From positions 759,622 to 823,621 of the forward strand of contig VWZL01003405.1 of assembly GCA_013396915.1 (NCBI GenBank): a stretch of 64,000 nt of DNA, in the 5' to 3' direction. A program made the position numbers and the translations under genes. Source of the DNA: Stercorarius parasiticus. Lineage: Eukaryota > Chordata > Aves > Charadriiformes > Stercorariidae. The first letter of the stretch is position 1, and every line of letters starts with the position of its first letter. Shown piece after piece: positions 1 to 10,667 of this stretch. The notes below the pieces were generated by a model, which saw only the letters and a list, made by a program, of their open reading frames with translations, was not told where the DNA came from and ran no database searches.

Positions 1-130
1 GGCCCCTGCCCTCCCCTGGGCTGAGCTTTTGGCCACCCTGGGGCAGCCAGTGGATCGCCTGTCCCCAGCAGAGCAAATTGGCCAGTGGTACCTGCCCCAG
101 CAGCCACATGCTGCAACAAGAGCTGAGTGC
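1..130. other. GC-rich left edge, identity unknown
   Basis: The first ~130 bases are clearly richer in G and C than the following 6 kb. A plus-strand reading frame is open from the edge and reaches a stop near 280; with ATG at 29 it is 83 codons. The peptide is not recognised and turns into AT-rich sequence after about codon 40, so I do not call a gene. It could be the edge of a larger GC-rich feature outside the window. Confidence 0.35.
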
Positions 131-280
131 ATCATCAGTCCCTTCTGGTTTAATTTTTCCTCAAAAGTAATGCTCATTGTTACCATCAATGTGTGCCATC
201 AGCCATGGACCCTGCAAGTAACTGTCTCAGCATCCTTTCGGCTACACTATGTTTCTGAAATCTTCTCATCTACGTATTGA

Positions 281-3200
281 GGCAGTCTACCATCCCTTTT
301 ACCCAGGTTCTAAGTGCTTCCACATGTGTGTGGGGAAATATTTGTTTCAAATGTAGCATTATTTCCCTTTTGAAAAAACAAAGAAATGAACAAAGAGCTT
401 CCCATCTCCTACCCAGATAACTTTTACCTTTTGAGCTCATATAGTTTGTTTCAAAATTATTTTACAGGCTTCCTTAAAAACGACTTAGCTCATTTTGCAA
501 AATACTAAATAATAAACCATAAAGAAAGATTAAAAACAGAATCAAATATTTGAAGCATAAGAAAGAAGGCTACCCTGACAACACTGGCAATGAATCCAGG
601 TGAATAGATCTTGTGCCACCGTCGTCCTCCCTCCCCGCTTTATTTCACAGCTCAGTGCACTGCATCTTCTCATCTCACTGGTGTGAGGTGGCCATTTAAG
701 GGTCATTCCAAACACAGCATGCAGTTCTGAATATATCACAATTAACAAAACACCTGCTCTAAACAACTGTACTAATCTGCTAGACACATCCAACGAGCAT
801 CTTATATAATCCTTAATAGCTCTTGTGTTTTTAGCTGGCAGTATGTAGTCTGCTGATTGTAAATTTGTCTTTTTTGGATGGTATTAAGAGACAATGAGTT
901 GCTGTTTACCTTGAAAGCAATCTGCTTACAACTCCTGCCATCACCATGATCAAAGGGCTGCTAGGGATTGAAGTGTACATTTTGGGGTGGAGGAAGAAAC
1001 CATCTTTAGCTTAGGACAGAAACATTTGCAGTTTGACCGGTCAGTTGTAAAACATAATCTATACTAATTGGTACACTGACATCATTCAAAAAGCAGTATT
1101 TTCCACCGAGAGAAGATACTGGGTCCTGAAGGATTCTGATATGTGAAAGACATTGCAAGAACCAACAACAAAATAAATAACCAGAAACAGAAGGTGGAGT
1201 CATTGTGGAAGGGCTATTATCTGGTATAGCACAGTGCTTCTAGTCCTTTGCAATATTTGATCCAGTTTGCACAACCATATAAGATGTGCCTTGTAACTTC
1301 TTCTCCAGTGCTGGTTTTTGTAGCTTTCTTGGAAACAATGGAAGAGAATGAGAGCTATGGTTTTCTATGCATGAGATGTTACGCACTGTGCCGATAAGCA
1401 CTTTGCACTTTTTCACTTCCTTTCTCATAACTTTGTATCTCACAGCGTTAACAGAACAGGTTTGACCTACTCGTGTTTATCTGTTTTGTTACTTGCAGGC
1501 TTGCTTTATCTGTGTCATCCCTCTGAACTGAAACATTGAGTCAGTGTTCCTTGTTACCTCAGATAAAATCTTCATTATTGCAAAATGAATTTCATTCGGC
1601 AGCTTTAAAAATTCATAGCTGTCTACATGCATAAGCACATAAACACCAGACACCACTCCTGCTGCTACTTCATAAGGCTTCATTGCACTGAGGAGCAAAT
1701 ACAGGCGCAGCTGATGACACAGACTCACAGGGCTCTCTTAGGACTTCCTCCCGCCACCTGCTTCTTGACACAAAATATCTTCTCTTTCCTTTTGAACACT
1801 CCAGGGCAGGGAGTTGTTGGCAAAGAGCGCTGTATTTTGTACCTTCAACATTCAAATGCTTTGTTGTCACTGTTCTTTACCCCCCAACCTTGCCAGCCTG
1901 CTTTGTGGTACAACATTGTTAGTTCTTGATAATCTACAGGGCATGGAAATGACAGTGCATGGTTGGTGATTACTTGAAATATCATCTAATGGCCGATCTT
2001 TAGCTGATCTGGTCTGCCCCCACACATTCACCTTCATTCATGTGACAAAGTACTACCCAGTGTGACCCAATTCACCAATTTATACTACAAAAAAGGAAAG
2101 ATGAGACAGTCCAGATTTTCCAAAAGGCACTGCTCCATTTACTAGAGAGGACAAATGATGCTGAGAGTGCCTTTGTGGGAGACTGGCTTCAAACACTTGC
2201 GGTTCCTCTCTTATAGCTATTCCCCTGTCCAGTGGTGCAACACAATGGAAGGTCTTGCAGGATCTTCATTACCTTGGCACCTGTTGAGAACCATGGTTAC
2301 TCTTATTGAGGAGGGGTGATGATGGTATATGCATTCAGGTACACTTAGCTCCGCTGTAACTATCAAGGTGAAGAAAGAATGCAGGACGAATCACATCAGA
2401 CAGTAACACAAGCATATACCCAAAGCCACCTGCATGCTCATCCAGTTTGCACCGAAATCTGGACCACCCAGGCCCTTAACCATGTTCATTTCTTGATCCA
2501 AATTCAATTTCTGGCCCTTCCTGCTCATGGAATTCATGGAGATCTCTGCACTTCCCTCATGAGAAAAGCCAAATTGTCACAAAGGTTGTCTAATATTCAT
2601 GCATGTATTCAAACACTACAATCCAAGGTTGTAATTACACTACTGAGATTTTAAGGTTTCAGTGAGCATAAAACTCAGGTATTCCTACACAAAAGGCACA
2701 GCCTCCCACTGGCTGAACTAAAGAGCTATTCTGGAAGATTTTAGTCCTCTAGGACTTTGTGAACCACACCGGAACAGTTACGATTTCACTTAGGAGAGGG
2801 TATCAAAACTCATACACATTATCGTATTCCTCAATAATTCTCACTAGGCTGTTTCTTCCAAAGCGCCTTCACTCCCTGGGATCCCCTGTATATGCATTCT
2901 GCTCCACTCATTTAAAATGCTCCTGGGTATTTTTCTCTTTGCCCACCAGGCAGAGGAATTTACCAAATGTATTATCCCTGAAACAAACTGCCATTTTTTC
3001 TTCCCTTCGAGAAGTCAGCAAAATCACTCAATTTCTGCATCTTAGAATATATTCTTGCAAAACTTTGCACCTTGCTGATGGGATAGCTGATCTCTCCATC
3101 CCACTCATTCCTAGTGCTCTGTTCAGAGTCTTCCCAGTCTACTTATCCTTGCAGAACAGACTTCACAAAAAATTACAGCCTGCAACATCAATCAATTGAG

Positions 3201-4639
3201 AGCTTAATGCAAAGTACTATGGTTTGTGAGAGATATTTCCATTCTAAACAAAAAAAGTGTACAGGTTTAATATGGGGCTTATATATGAACTTGCAACACC
3301 CCTTCTTTATTAAAAATATAAAGCACATACAACTAATGTTGGCAATAATGGCAAGTTGTCTTCTATAACAATCAGGTTTAATTGTTCATTCTGACATGCT
3401 CCAGCACTCTATTAAACACAGATTACTCAGGACTGAATAAATGAATACAAAGTAAGCTGGCCCACCGCTCTGCAGACATCAGTGGAAATAATGAATTACA
3501 TCATTTCATGAAAATGCATAAAGGGCCAGGGAAGGTCAAGAGCTTGTTATAATTTCACATTGACCATTTCTGCTCCAGTTTTCTGGAGCAGAGTTTGTTC
3601 TGGAAATGCCTTATTTCTTACATAAGAGATTATTCTACTTTTTATACTGGAATTTTTTTTTTCTAAATGAGAATTTTGTATAATTCAGGTGGTAGAATAT
3701 TTGCTTTTAAATGTTTTAAAATTCTACAGCCCATATTCTTATTTGCATTTTTATAAAGTGATTTTTCATTGTTGCTCCTTAGTGTGGTGATTGATTTTGC
3801 TGGTGAACACGCAGTAGGAGACATATATTCACCAGCAGAGGGAGTGGACTTGGATTGCTTAACATTTCTGTAGGGTTGTGGTTTTTTTTTTTATTGTTCT
3901 TGCAGCACCTTGAGATCTCTACCGGTAGGAGGACCCTATTTTGCTAGATCCAATGTGCAGTGACAATATGATGCAACCCTCGTGCTACTGGTTTTAGACT
4001 TAACGTACATACAAAAACTTAATTGAAAAAATAGCAAGGCTTTCTGAGCTTGTGCTTTAACATATTTGGTTAGTTTGTAAGAGAAAGCATAATGAAACAA
4101 AGCCACCAACAAATAAGGATACTGTGCACGTTACTGCCTTACGTACTAATAAACCCTGTGCAGCTATTACATGGGTAATGTTCTGTAAAAGCATACAGTA
4201 TACAAATGATTCACATGAACAGTGTTCGGTTTACTAATCCCATCAACCTTCTTGTTCAGTCCAAGGGACAGACTTGCATTTCCTGTGATATCCCAAGTCT
4301 ATAATTGAATAGATATACTGTCCTTTTCCCTTTGCTTATCTTTTGACATTTTCATAAGTCTATACTTTTGAAGGTTATTAAATTCCTGGAAAGTGGAAAA
4401 GCAGAATGCTTCTAATGGCGCTAATGTTCCCCAAAGAAATATTTACCCTTTAATGCATTTAGGAAAGTATTGAGAGCTCTAGAACATACTATGTAAGATT
4501 TTCATCAGACTGAAAGCAGGTCATTCAGATAACCGTTTACAAATGTGTGTCAAATAAAGTCAAGAGCTCAAACTGTTGCTTTGCACAGGAAGATGACTGT
4601 AAATTATGACTCAAAAGGCTCTTTACGACAGTATACATA
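281..4639. other. AT-rich unique sequence, no gene seen
   Basis: I see no repeat family, RNA gene or convincing exon here. The longest open frame is 146 codons on the plus strand at 2759-3199. It has no recognisable domain, its first part is serine/leucine-rich with no family pattern, and such lengths occur by chance in this much six-frame sequence. Short poly(T) runs (for example near 3650 and 3880) are the only simple-sequence features. Confidence 0.6.
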
Positions 4640-4697
4640 GGATTTGATCCAAGGCTTCTTGAAATCATCAAAGCCATTACTGTTAATGGAGACTCCA
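4640..4697. repeat. Degenerate ancient amniote repeat, GTCAATGG type
   Basis: The stretch reads like a decayed copy of an old interspersed sequence common in reptile and bird genomes. In that sequence TTTGATCCAAAG-like words are followed by two inverted GAAGTCAATGG-like halves. Here the words are TTTGATCCAAGGCTTC and GCCATTACTGTTAATGGAG. I recognise the pattern but cannot assign a database name. Divergence is high, so chance resemblance is possible. Confidence 0.4.
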
Positions 4698-6859
4698 ATA
4701 CTAAACCACTACTTATCTAGGAAAATCCCAGTCCTTTTCTTTATTGTTTTTACCATTTATATTTCAAAAACATACTGAGACCCTACACTGAAAGCATACA
4801 CTCCCTCACGCAGCTTCCCACTGCACACCCACACGCAGTGCCAGAAAACTGGGCACAAATTAGATTAACTCTTTGAAGCTTCGATTCATCAAATATTATC
4901 TCAGTTTCTGTGGGAGAAACCCCAACATTATTTGCCAGCCTATTGCCAGGAGGAGGGATGTTCACTCTGCCCTACAGTGAGAGATCATCTCTTCCCCAAA
5001 GGAAACATAAGGCTGTACATTTTTGTAGCACAGATACCTCTTAAAAATATGGCCAGATGCATTTTAGGGTCCGTGGCTCTTCAGACCAGGGGAAACAGCA
5101 TTGTGGCACAATGAACAGAGCGCAGTCTCACTGAAGTTATGTGAAAATGTGTTTGGGAAAAAGGGACTAGCAGACAGCTGCAGTAGGTAGTTCTCAGATC
5201 TCTCAGGCCTCAGTCATTTCCTACCATTAGGGTTTAGGAGAAGGCTTGAAGGAAGATTAAGTAGCATCTGCCTAAAACAAGAGGTCTTTGAAACTTTCTT
5301 CTGAAGCGTCTGGCTGCTGATGGACCACGTAATACACAGGTTTGTGTCCTGATGATAGTTCCAATGCTTTGAAAGGAATCTGACGTTAGATGTGGAGCTG
5401 AAATTCACTTAGGCCAGGTTTCATACCACTGGACTAGTAAACACTCCACTGTTTCTTTTAATTCCTGTGCTAAAGCTTGTCTAATGCCTCCAGGGATGTC
5501 ATTAAGTACATGAAGGTTTTCTTCAGGAAGTCACGTCAGTGTTCTGGATGTAAATTTATGATAACTGTAGCTGTTCATATAAGTTGCCTCTTCTGCATCT
5601 GCCACTAGCCACTATGAGCACCAGTGACTGCCGGTAACTGTTGGATCTGCAGGTTATCCAAGGACCCTGACTTTGGGAGATAGCAAACACTGCACCAAAC
5701 TCCATAATCCTATCTCCTCCAGACAGCTGCTTCTTTCACCCTGGATTAGAGTGAAATTTGAGACAACTCAAAACTAGATTAATCATACAGACAACAAGCA
5801 CAATGTTGTGCAGTGACAAAAAAAAGTACAAGTGACCAAAAAACACTCCCACAGTCTGGCATCCTGAATCCAAAGGATCCAAGTTATGTTTCCCCTCACT
5901 CATACACTATATCATGTATTGTTTTATTAATTATAATCTCCCATTGTGTAATTTTAAAGTGATTAATTACTTCATCCGGACACAGTGGGCACACAAGCTC
6001 CAGTCATTAGCAACACCATGTGTTCAGTTCATGCCACAAATCTTTAAATAGTATTTCAGTCTGCACATAATGCCAGTGTCTTCTGCAGTATATCGTACAG
6101 ACATTTGGCAGTCCTTTGATGGCAGACAGGCATCCTGCTCATTAATTTTCTAGCTGTTTATCAGTCATACTGTCAGGTCCCCATTATTTCAATTGCATGA
6201 CTACAAAAATTGGTGGGTTTAGACCTGCTTAGCCTTGATCCAGGCTATGGTGCAGACTTCTGTAGGGTTTAAAGTTTATTCTAAATGAATGTGTGCTTAT
6301 TTATCGCGCAGGTGTTGTATTTTACCACCCCTTAGTGGGGGTTTTCTACTTACTTTAAACAAACTTGCAAAAAGTAACACGCATTCCAATTGAGGAAGCT
6401 AAGTAGGAGTCATCTCATATTATTATATTCATATTCATTAGCTGAATAGCCTGATAGCGGTACAGCAAATCACAGGATGGGTAAAATGACAATTTGCTAA
6501 AGATGCTTGACTGGCACTCAGAGTATGTCTTCACTTTTCACAATGTCTTACCATCATTCAGAAACCAAACATGTCTGTTACAAAACTGATCTTCTGCCCC
6601 TACAAAAATGCACAGTAAGACACTGAGAGCAAACCAAGAAGATTACATGAGGTTGAACATAATCTAGCCTTTACCCCTCCCTACACATTAGCTGTCAAGT
6701 TTAACGTCACCATAACCTGAACTCTTACTACAGACTTCAGGCCTCATACCTGCAAAGCACCAAGAACATTACAGCAGATTGAATAGTCACCCATTACAAA
6801 TTCCACATTTTTGGACATTTCCACAGGAGTATCTCCTTTGTGGGAACAGCAACATCAGG
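4698..6859. other. AT-rich unique sequence, nothing recognised
   Basis: No gene, RNA or identifiable repeat. Open frames are short and on both strands. The composition is typical of avian intergenic or intronic DNA, with scattered short homopolymers. Confidence 0.6.
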
Positions 6860-7610
6860 CTTAATGCATCCCTCCCACACCTGCTCCCAAACCCCTCTGC
6901 CCTTGTGCAGGGGGGTGTCTCCAAACGGCACAAGCCCCAAACCCCCGGCTCCAAGCTCTGCCTTCTCAGCCACCAGCTGTATCCCACTGTCTCCCACCTC
7001 CCAGAACCACCACAGCCACAGCAGCAGCACCTCCCTCAGGTGATGGCTTCAGGTATCCTCCTTTTCCTCAATTTCAGTCAGAGTGAAGGACCCCACAGCT
7101 CAGCCCCTGGGAGCACAAAGCCCCGGGCACCCTGCAGCACCGGTGCCTGGGGGTGTCCCTTCCTCAGCAGCCCCTGGGCGCACCTCATAGTCCCCATGTA
7201 CCTCATAGGCCCCATGTTGGGAGATGGGCCTGGCTCCAGGCCGGGTCGCAGGCCAAGACCTGTCCCTGCTCTTCCCCATCGCCCTCCACACGGTGAGAGG
7301 CCTCTCAGGTCCCCTCTGTCTCCACTTCCCGCCCCTCCACAGCCACATTGCCACCGCAGCTTCCCAGAATCAAGGCTCCTTCTGGTGTCTAAATGAATGA
7401 ACTTTTTTTAATTACTGATTCGAGCAAGAGCCTGGACCTGTACCAGGCCTGGCTTTTTCCAGTTACGTAGAGCGGTGGACAGGCAGAGGTCACACCTCTA
7501 GCCTGACAGAGGACTAGCCTCACGTGTTTCATTTCTGAATAACATTTCCTAAAAATATTCATAATGAGCCGCCGGGCTGGGGAGTGCACAGGCTCCCTGG
7601 GCAGTCTATT
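6860..7610. other. Isolated C-rich/GC-rich island
   Basis: About 750 bases are far richer in C and G than the flanks, with strong C-over-G bias on the plus strand in 6860-7380. CpG dinucleotides are present but modest, about ten in the core by eye, so this is not a textbook CpG-island promoter. A plus-strand frame with ATG at 6779 stays open to 7396 (205 codons). It is proline/serine-rich because of the C-rich composition and shows no domain; overlapping frames on both strands are also open over parts of it, which argues for composition rather than coding. It could be an unrecognised GC-rich repeat, an LTR fragment, or an exon or promoter of a non-coding transcript. Confidence 0.45.
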
Positions 7611-8689
7611 CCAAGTTACGTTTGGTATTTTTATTTTGGAGTGACTTCTAGGCCTCTCCAGTTCTGAAACAAACCTTGCTGACCCACTGCTGAGCAGACG
7701 ATAATATTAATGACCTAAAGTAGGTTTGCTTTCCCAGCTAGTATTTATTTTAAAGGCTTTCTTCTTACCACAAAAAAAAAAGAGAATATTTACAAAAATC
7801 AGCCACCTGAAATTAAAGGTCTGAAGTTTGATTAAAAACATAGGCAGGAGTGAACTTACGTACTTCTGCAGGAGAGGTAGAGTACAAAAGAGCAGTGGGA
7901 GACATTAATCTTGTAAAAGCTCCTATCTGGCTGTAGGTAAGCACTTCAAACACTTCCAGAAGTTGCCTGAGTGGGTGCTGTGGATGTTTTCCTTTGTTAG
8001 AGAGGGATAAACCAGCAAGACATTGATATGAAGTGGATTACTACTGTAATTATAGCCAGTGCACTGTTCAGTTTAATTTTCCTTTATAATCAAAAGACAG
8101 AAAGCAGCCATAAAAAGGAAAAAAAAAAACCAAACAAACTAGAACCACCAGTCTTGCAGGGTTTTGAATCCTTGTGACATTTCTCCTGATTGTAGATGCA
8201 AGACAGAAAATATCTAAAGGGTTTGACAGCTGATTTAACTGGCTTGTGTCTTCTGTGGTGCAAGCTGAAAACACATGGGGAGGGTCCTTTCCTCAGTTTC
8301 TTAACTTTAAGTTTCTGACTGGTCCCCAAAGAAAATAAAACAATTTCTGTATAAACATGTGTCAAATAAATTTATTGGAGTTAGGTTCTCCAGTGAAAAT
8401 CAGAATTTACTAGTGTTAATGTATAGTGGTAGAAAAACAAGGGGGATGACTTTGAAATTATATCAAAGCAGATTCATAAGTATCTCTAAATGTGTCATTC
8501 TAAACACGGCACATGAGGAGGCAGGGTAGCAAAAAACTGAATATCTCATTAGATTCTGGCCTGGAAATAGACTCTTTTCAAACCTCATTATGAACCTACA
8601 CTCTATAAACAATAAATTTTGATGATTAAAGTTATGATGGCTCATCTCTGATTTTTGTTTATCCTCAAACACAAGAACCCCACTTATTT
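7611..8689. other. AT-rich unique sequence, nothing recognised
   Basis: No gene or repeat family is seen. There is a short A-run with C interruptions at about 8118-8142 and a 10-A run near 7770. Confidence 0.55.
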
Positions 8690-8900
8690 ACATATAGATT
8701 CATTTTGCAACATAATTATGCTCATGAGAGACATGACATACTAAAATTCCACCTAATATGTGCACCATTTGATTGCATGTGCTTTAACCCTAGTTAACTA
8801 GGCTTTGTCTAATTGCATAATTGGATTATTTACATAAAGTATTGAAATCTAAATGGCGTTCTTCACCATGTAACCATTTTGTACACATAAGTTGTCAGAG
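8690..8900. promoter_or_regulatory. Candidate conserved non-coding element (enhancer-like)
   Basis: This AT-rich block is not simple sequence. It contains homeodomain and POU-type words (TAATTGCATAATTGG, TTTGCAT-like, GATTATTTACAT) and a perfect 14-bp palindrome at 8789-8802 (CCTAGTTAACTAGG) carrying a GTTAAC core. Such density of unrepeated developmental-factor words is typical of vertebrate conserved enhancers, but conservation cannot be judged from one sequence. The call is inference. Confidence 0.3.
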
Positions 8901-9879
8901 CGCTTGTTCTTGAAAAAATAAAAAAAAGCTTTTCATATCTGCAGCGAAAACAAAATATATTTGAAATGTATAAAAAGATTTATGTCAGCTGTAATTGATC
9001 AGAATGTTGAAAATAATATGCAATGTTAATTCATCCTTTTTCATTCTAGCAGGACTATTCGAGGGATAATCTTGCAGGAGGTGCAAGATTTTCAGGCTGT
9101 AATCCTAGGTGGAGCTGGGAAACTGTATGAAAGATTAACCAGCAATGAAATCAGTCTGTATAAGTGCAATCTATATAAGAAAATAGTTGAGACGGTATTC
9201 GTAGCCCCTTTATACACAGGCAATGATAGTATTCATGTGTTATTGAAAAGCATACCGACATGGCATGCAAAGATCTAACAGAAATAAGGACAGTAAAAGA
9301 ACTGCTATTTCAATTCTCATTAGAACATGGGAGTCCTGTTGTACCCAGGGGATATCACCCAGTCTCAGAGCCTAACTTCATTTCTGTTGAAAGTAAAAGG
9401 AAGGCTGCCATTGGTATTGATAATATAGAGCAGCGGGCTAGTGAACATAAAAGCCAGTGCTCTACACACGTATTTAAAAGGTGTGGGTTCATATTGAAAC
9501 CCTTCCTTCGTGTTCCTCCTTTGCTTTTGAAATACAGCAATTTTGAAATCTGAGAACCCAGATGAAAACTACGTTGGATTCTGTGAGTCTAAGATACAGA
9601 AATAAAATTACTTGGCCACAGAAAATATGGGAAAAAAGCAGAGGTTTCAGCCCCACAAAATGCTGCTGTGATTTGACTAAAATAGATTCCAGACCTGAGC
9701 TGGGCCTGTTAAAAACTATGCTTTGCAAAATCAAACTCTCAACCAGTAGTGTGCTAGAGTAAAAAATGATTAGGGTTTATGCAGTAATTGTTTTGCTTTG
9801 CATAGCACTGGAGGAAAAACCACCTTGAATTCCACTTGTATTATGTATTCTGTATTATGCTGGTTCTTACAATATGAAA
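8901..9879. other. Unique sequence, no gene supported
   Basis: Several short open frames (60-97 codons) overlap on both strands between 9072 and 9762. None shows a domain or signal, and their mutual overlap suggests chance. No repeat is recognised. Confidence 0.5.
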
Positions 9880-10200
9880 GCACATAGAACAATCAGGAGA
9901 AAATACAAAGAAGGGCAACAAAAATGGTGCACAGATAAGAAAATGAGATATATGAGGTAACATGCAGGGAGCTAAACTAATATACGACCGGGAGAAGAGC
10001 AGCCTCTGGGGGAACATGATCGAAGTCTATAAATACCTTCTACAGTCTATAAACACCTTCAAGGTAACCATAAAAATAAAGGATAGAATTATAAAGCGTT
10101 AGAAGATGCAGGACAAAGATCAATGAGGTAAAGCTAGAGAGGGAAGAAGTTTAAGGTAAAATGGGCAATAGGTGAACCCCAAACAGACCTGGCAACTAGA
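9880..10200 (+). mobile_element. Ancient CR1-like LINE fragment (RT C-terminal region)
   Basis: On the plus strand, decayed coding traces of the CR1/L2-clade ORF2 C-terminal region are visible. AAGAAGGGCAACAAAAATGG corresponds to the QRRATKM-like block. About 90 bases further on, a frame gives EKSSLWGNMIEVYKYL, matching the usual EKRRLRGDLIxxxxYL block that precedes the CR1 tail. Further on, GGTAAAGCTAGAGAGGGAAG fits the FKLxxGRF-like region. Stops and frameshifts are frequent, so this is an old dead insertion. A 20-bp tandem duplication lies inside it. The exact ends are uncertain. Confidence 0.55.
10024..10063 (+). repeat. 20-bp tandem duplication
   Basis: AGTCTATAAATACCTTCTAC at 10024-10043 is followed directly by AGTCTATAAACACCTTCAAG at 10044-10063. 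Three positions differ, so the duplication is not recent. It sits in the YKYL-coding block of the decayed LINE. Confidence 0.85.
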
Positions 10201-10608
10201 TACTGTCCCTACCGATACTCCAAAACAGGGTTGAAGTGATTGCCACTAATATTTTATAATAAATGCACCTCCTAATTTTGGGATGACTGAAAATAGAAAG
10301 GGCTTTTTGGAATCACTGTCTAGACAAAGAATAAAAAACATGGGCTTATTTTTAAATGCAAGGCTAATATGTTGCTTTTAAACGCATAAATCCATTACGA
10401 AGTAACATAACAGAAACAGCTGCGCACCTGAAAGTTATTTCTAAGAACTTTTCCAGATGAGCAACACAGTACTTGCCTTCCTGCCCAGATGGATCTGAGA
10501 GGCAGCATCATACTCATTCTCACCTCTTCTTATTCATACTTTTGGGTTCTGGTGGACAGGCTGAATCCCTAACCTGTAAAGATAAAGGTTATAAAGAATC
10601 TGAGAGAA

Positions 10609-10667
10609 GCCCTGATCCTGTTAAAGTCAGTAGCAAATCTTTGGGTACAGTAGATGCAGGATCTCAC
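10609..10667. repeat. Degenerate ancient amniote repeat, GTCAATGG type
   Basis: The words CCTGATCCTGTTAAAGTCAG and, about 25 bases on, GATGCAGGATCTC resemble the two outer arms of the old GATCCTGCTCCCATTGAAGTCAATGG-like sequence found across reptiles and birds. The 116-codon plus-strand open frame spanning it (10473-10823) has no recognisable domain and I do not treat it as a gene. Confidence 0.35.

Noticed and set aside
2759..3199. 146-codon plus-strand open frame
   Set aside because: No domain, signal or family pattern, and open frames of this length are expected by chance in six frames of AT-rich DNA this long.
6779..7396. 205-codon plus-strand open frame as a real gene
   Set aside because: Its openness follows from C-rich composition that lacks TA-containing stops. 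The peptide is low-complexity P/S/H-rich, and other frames over the same stretch are also open.
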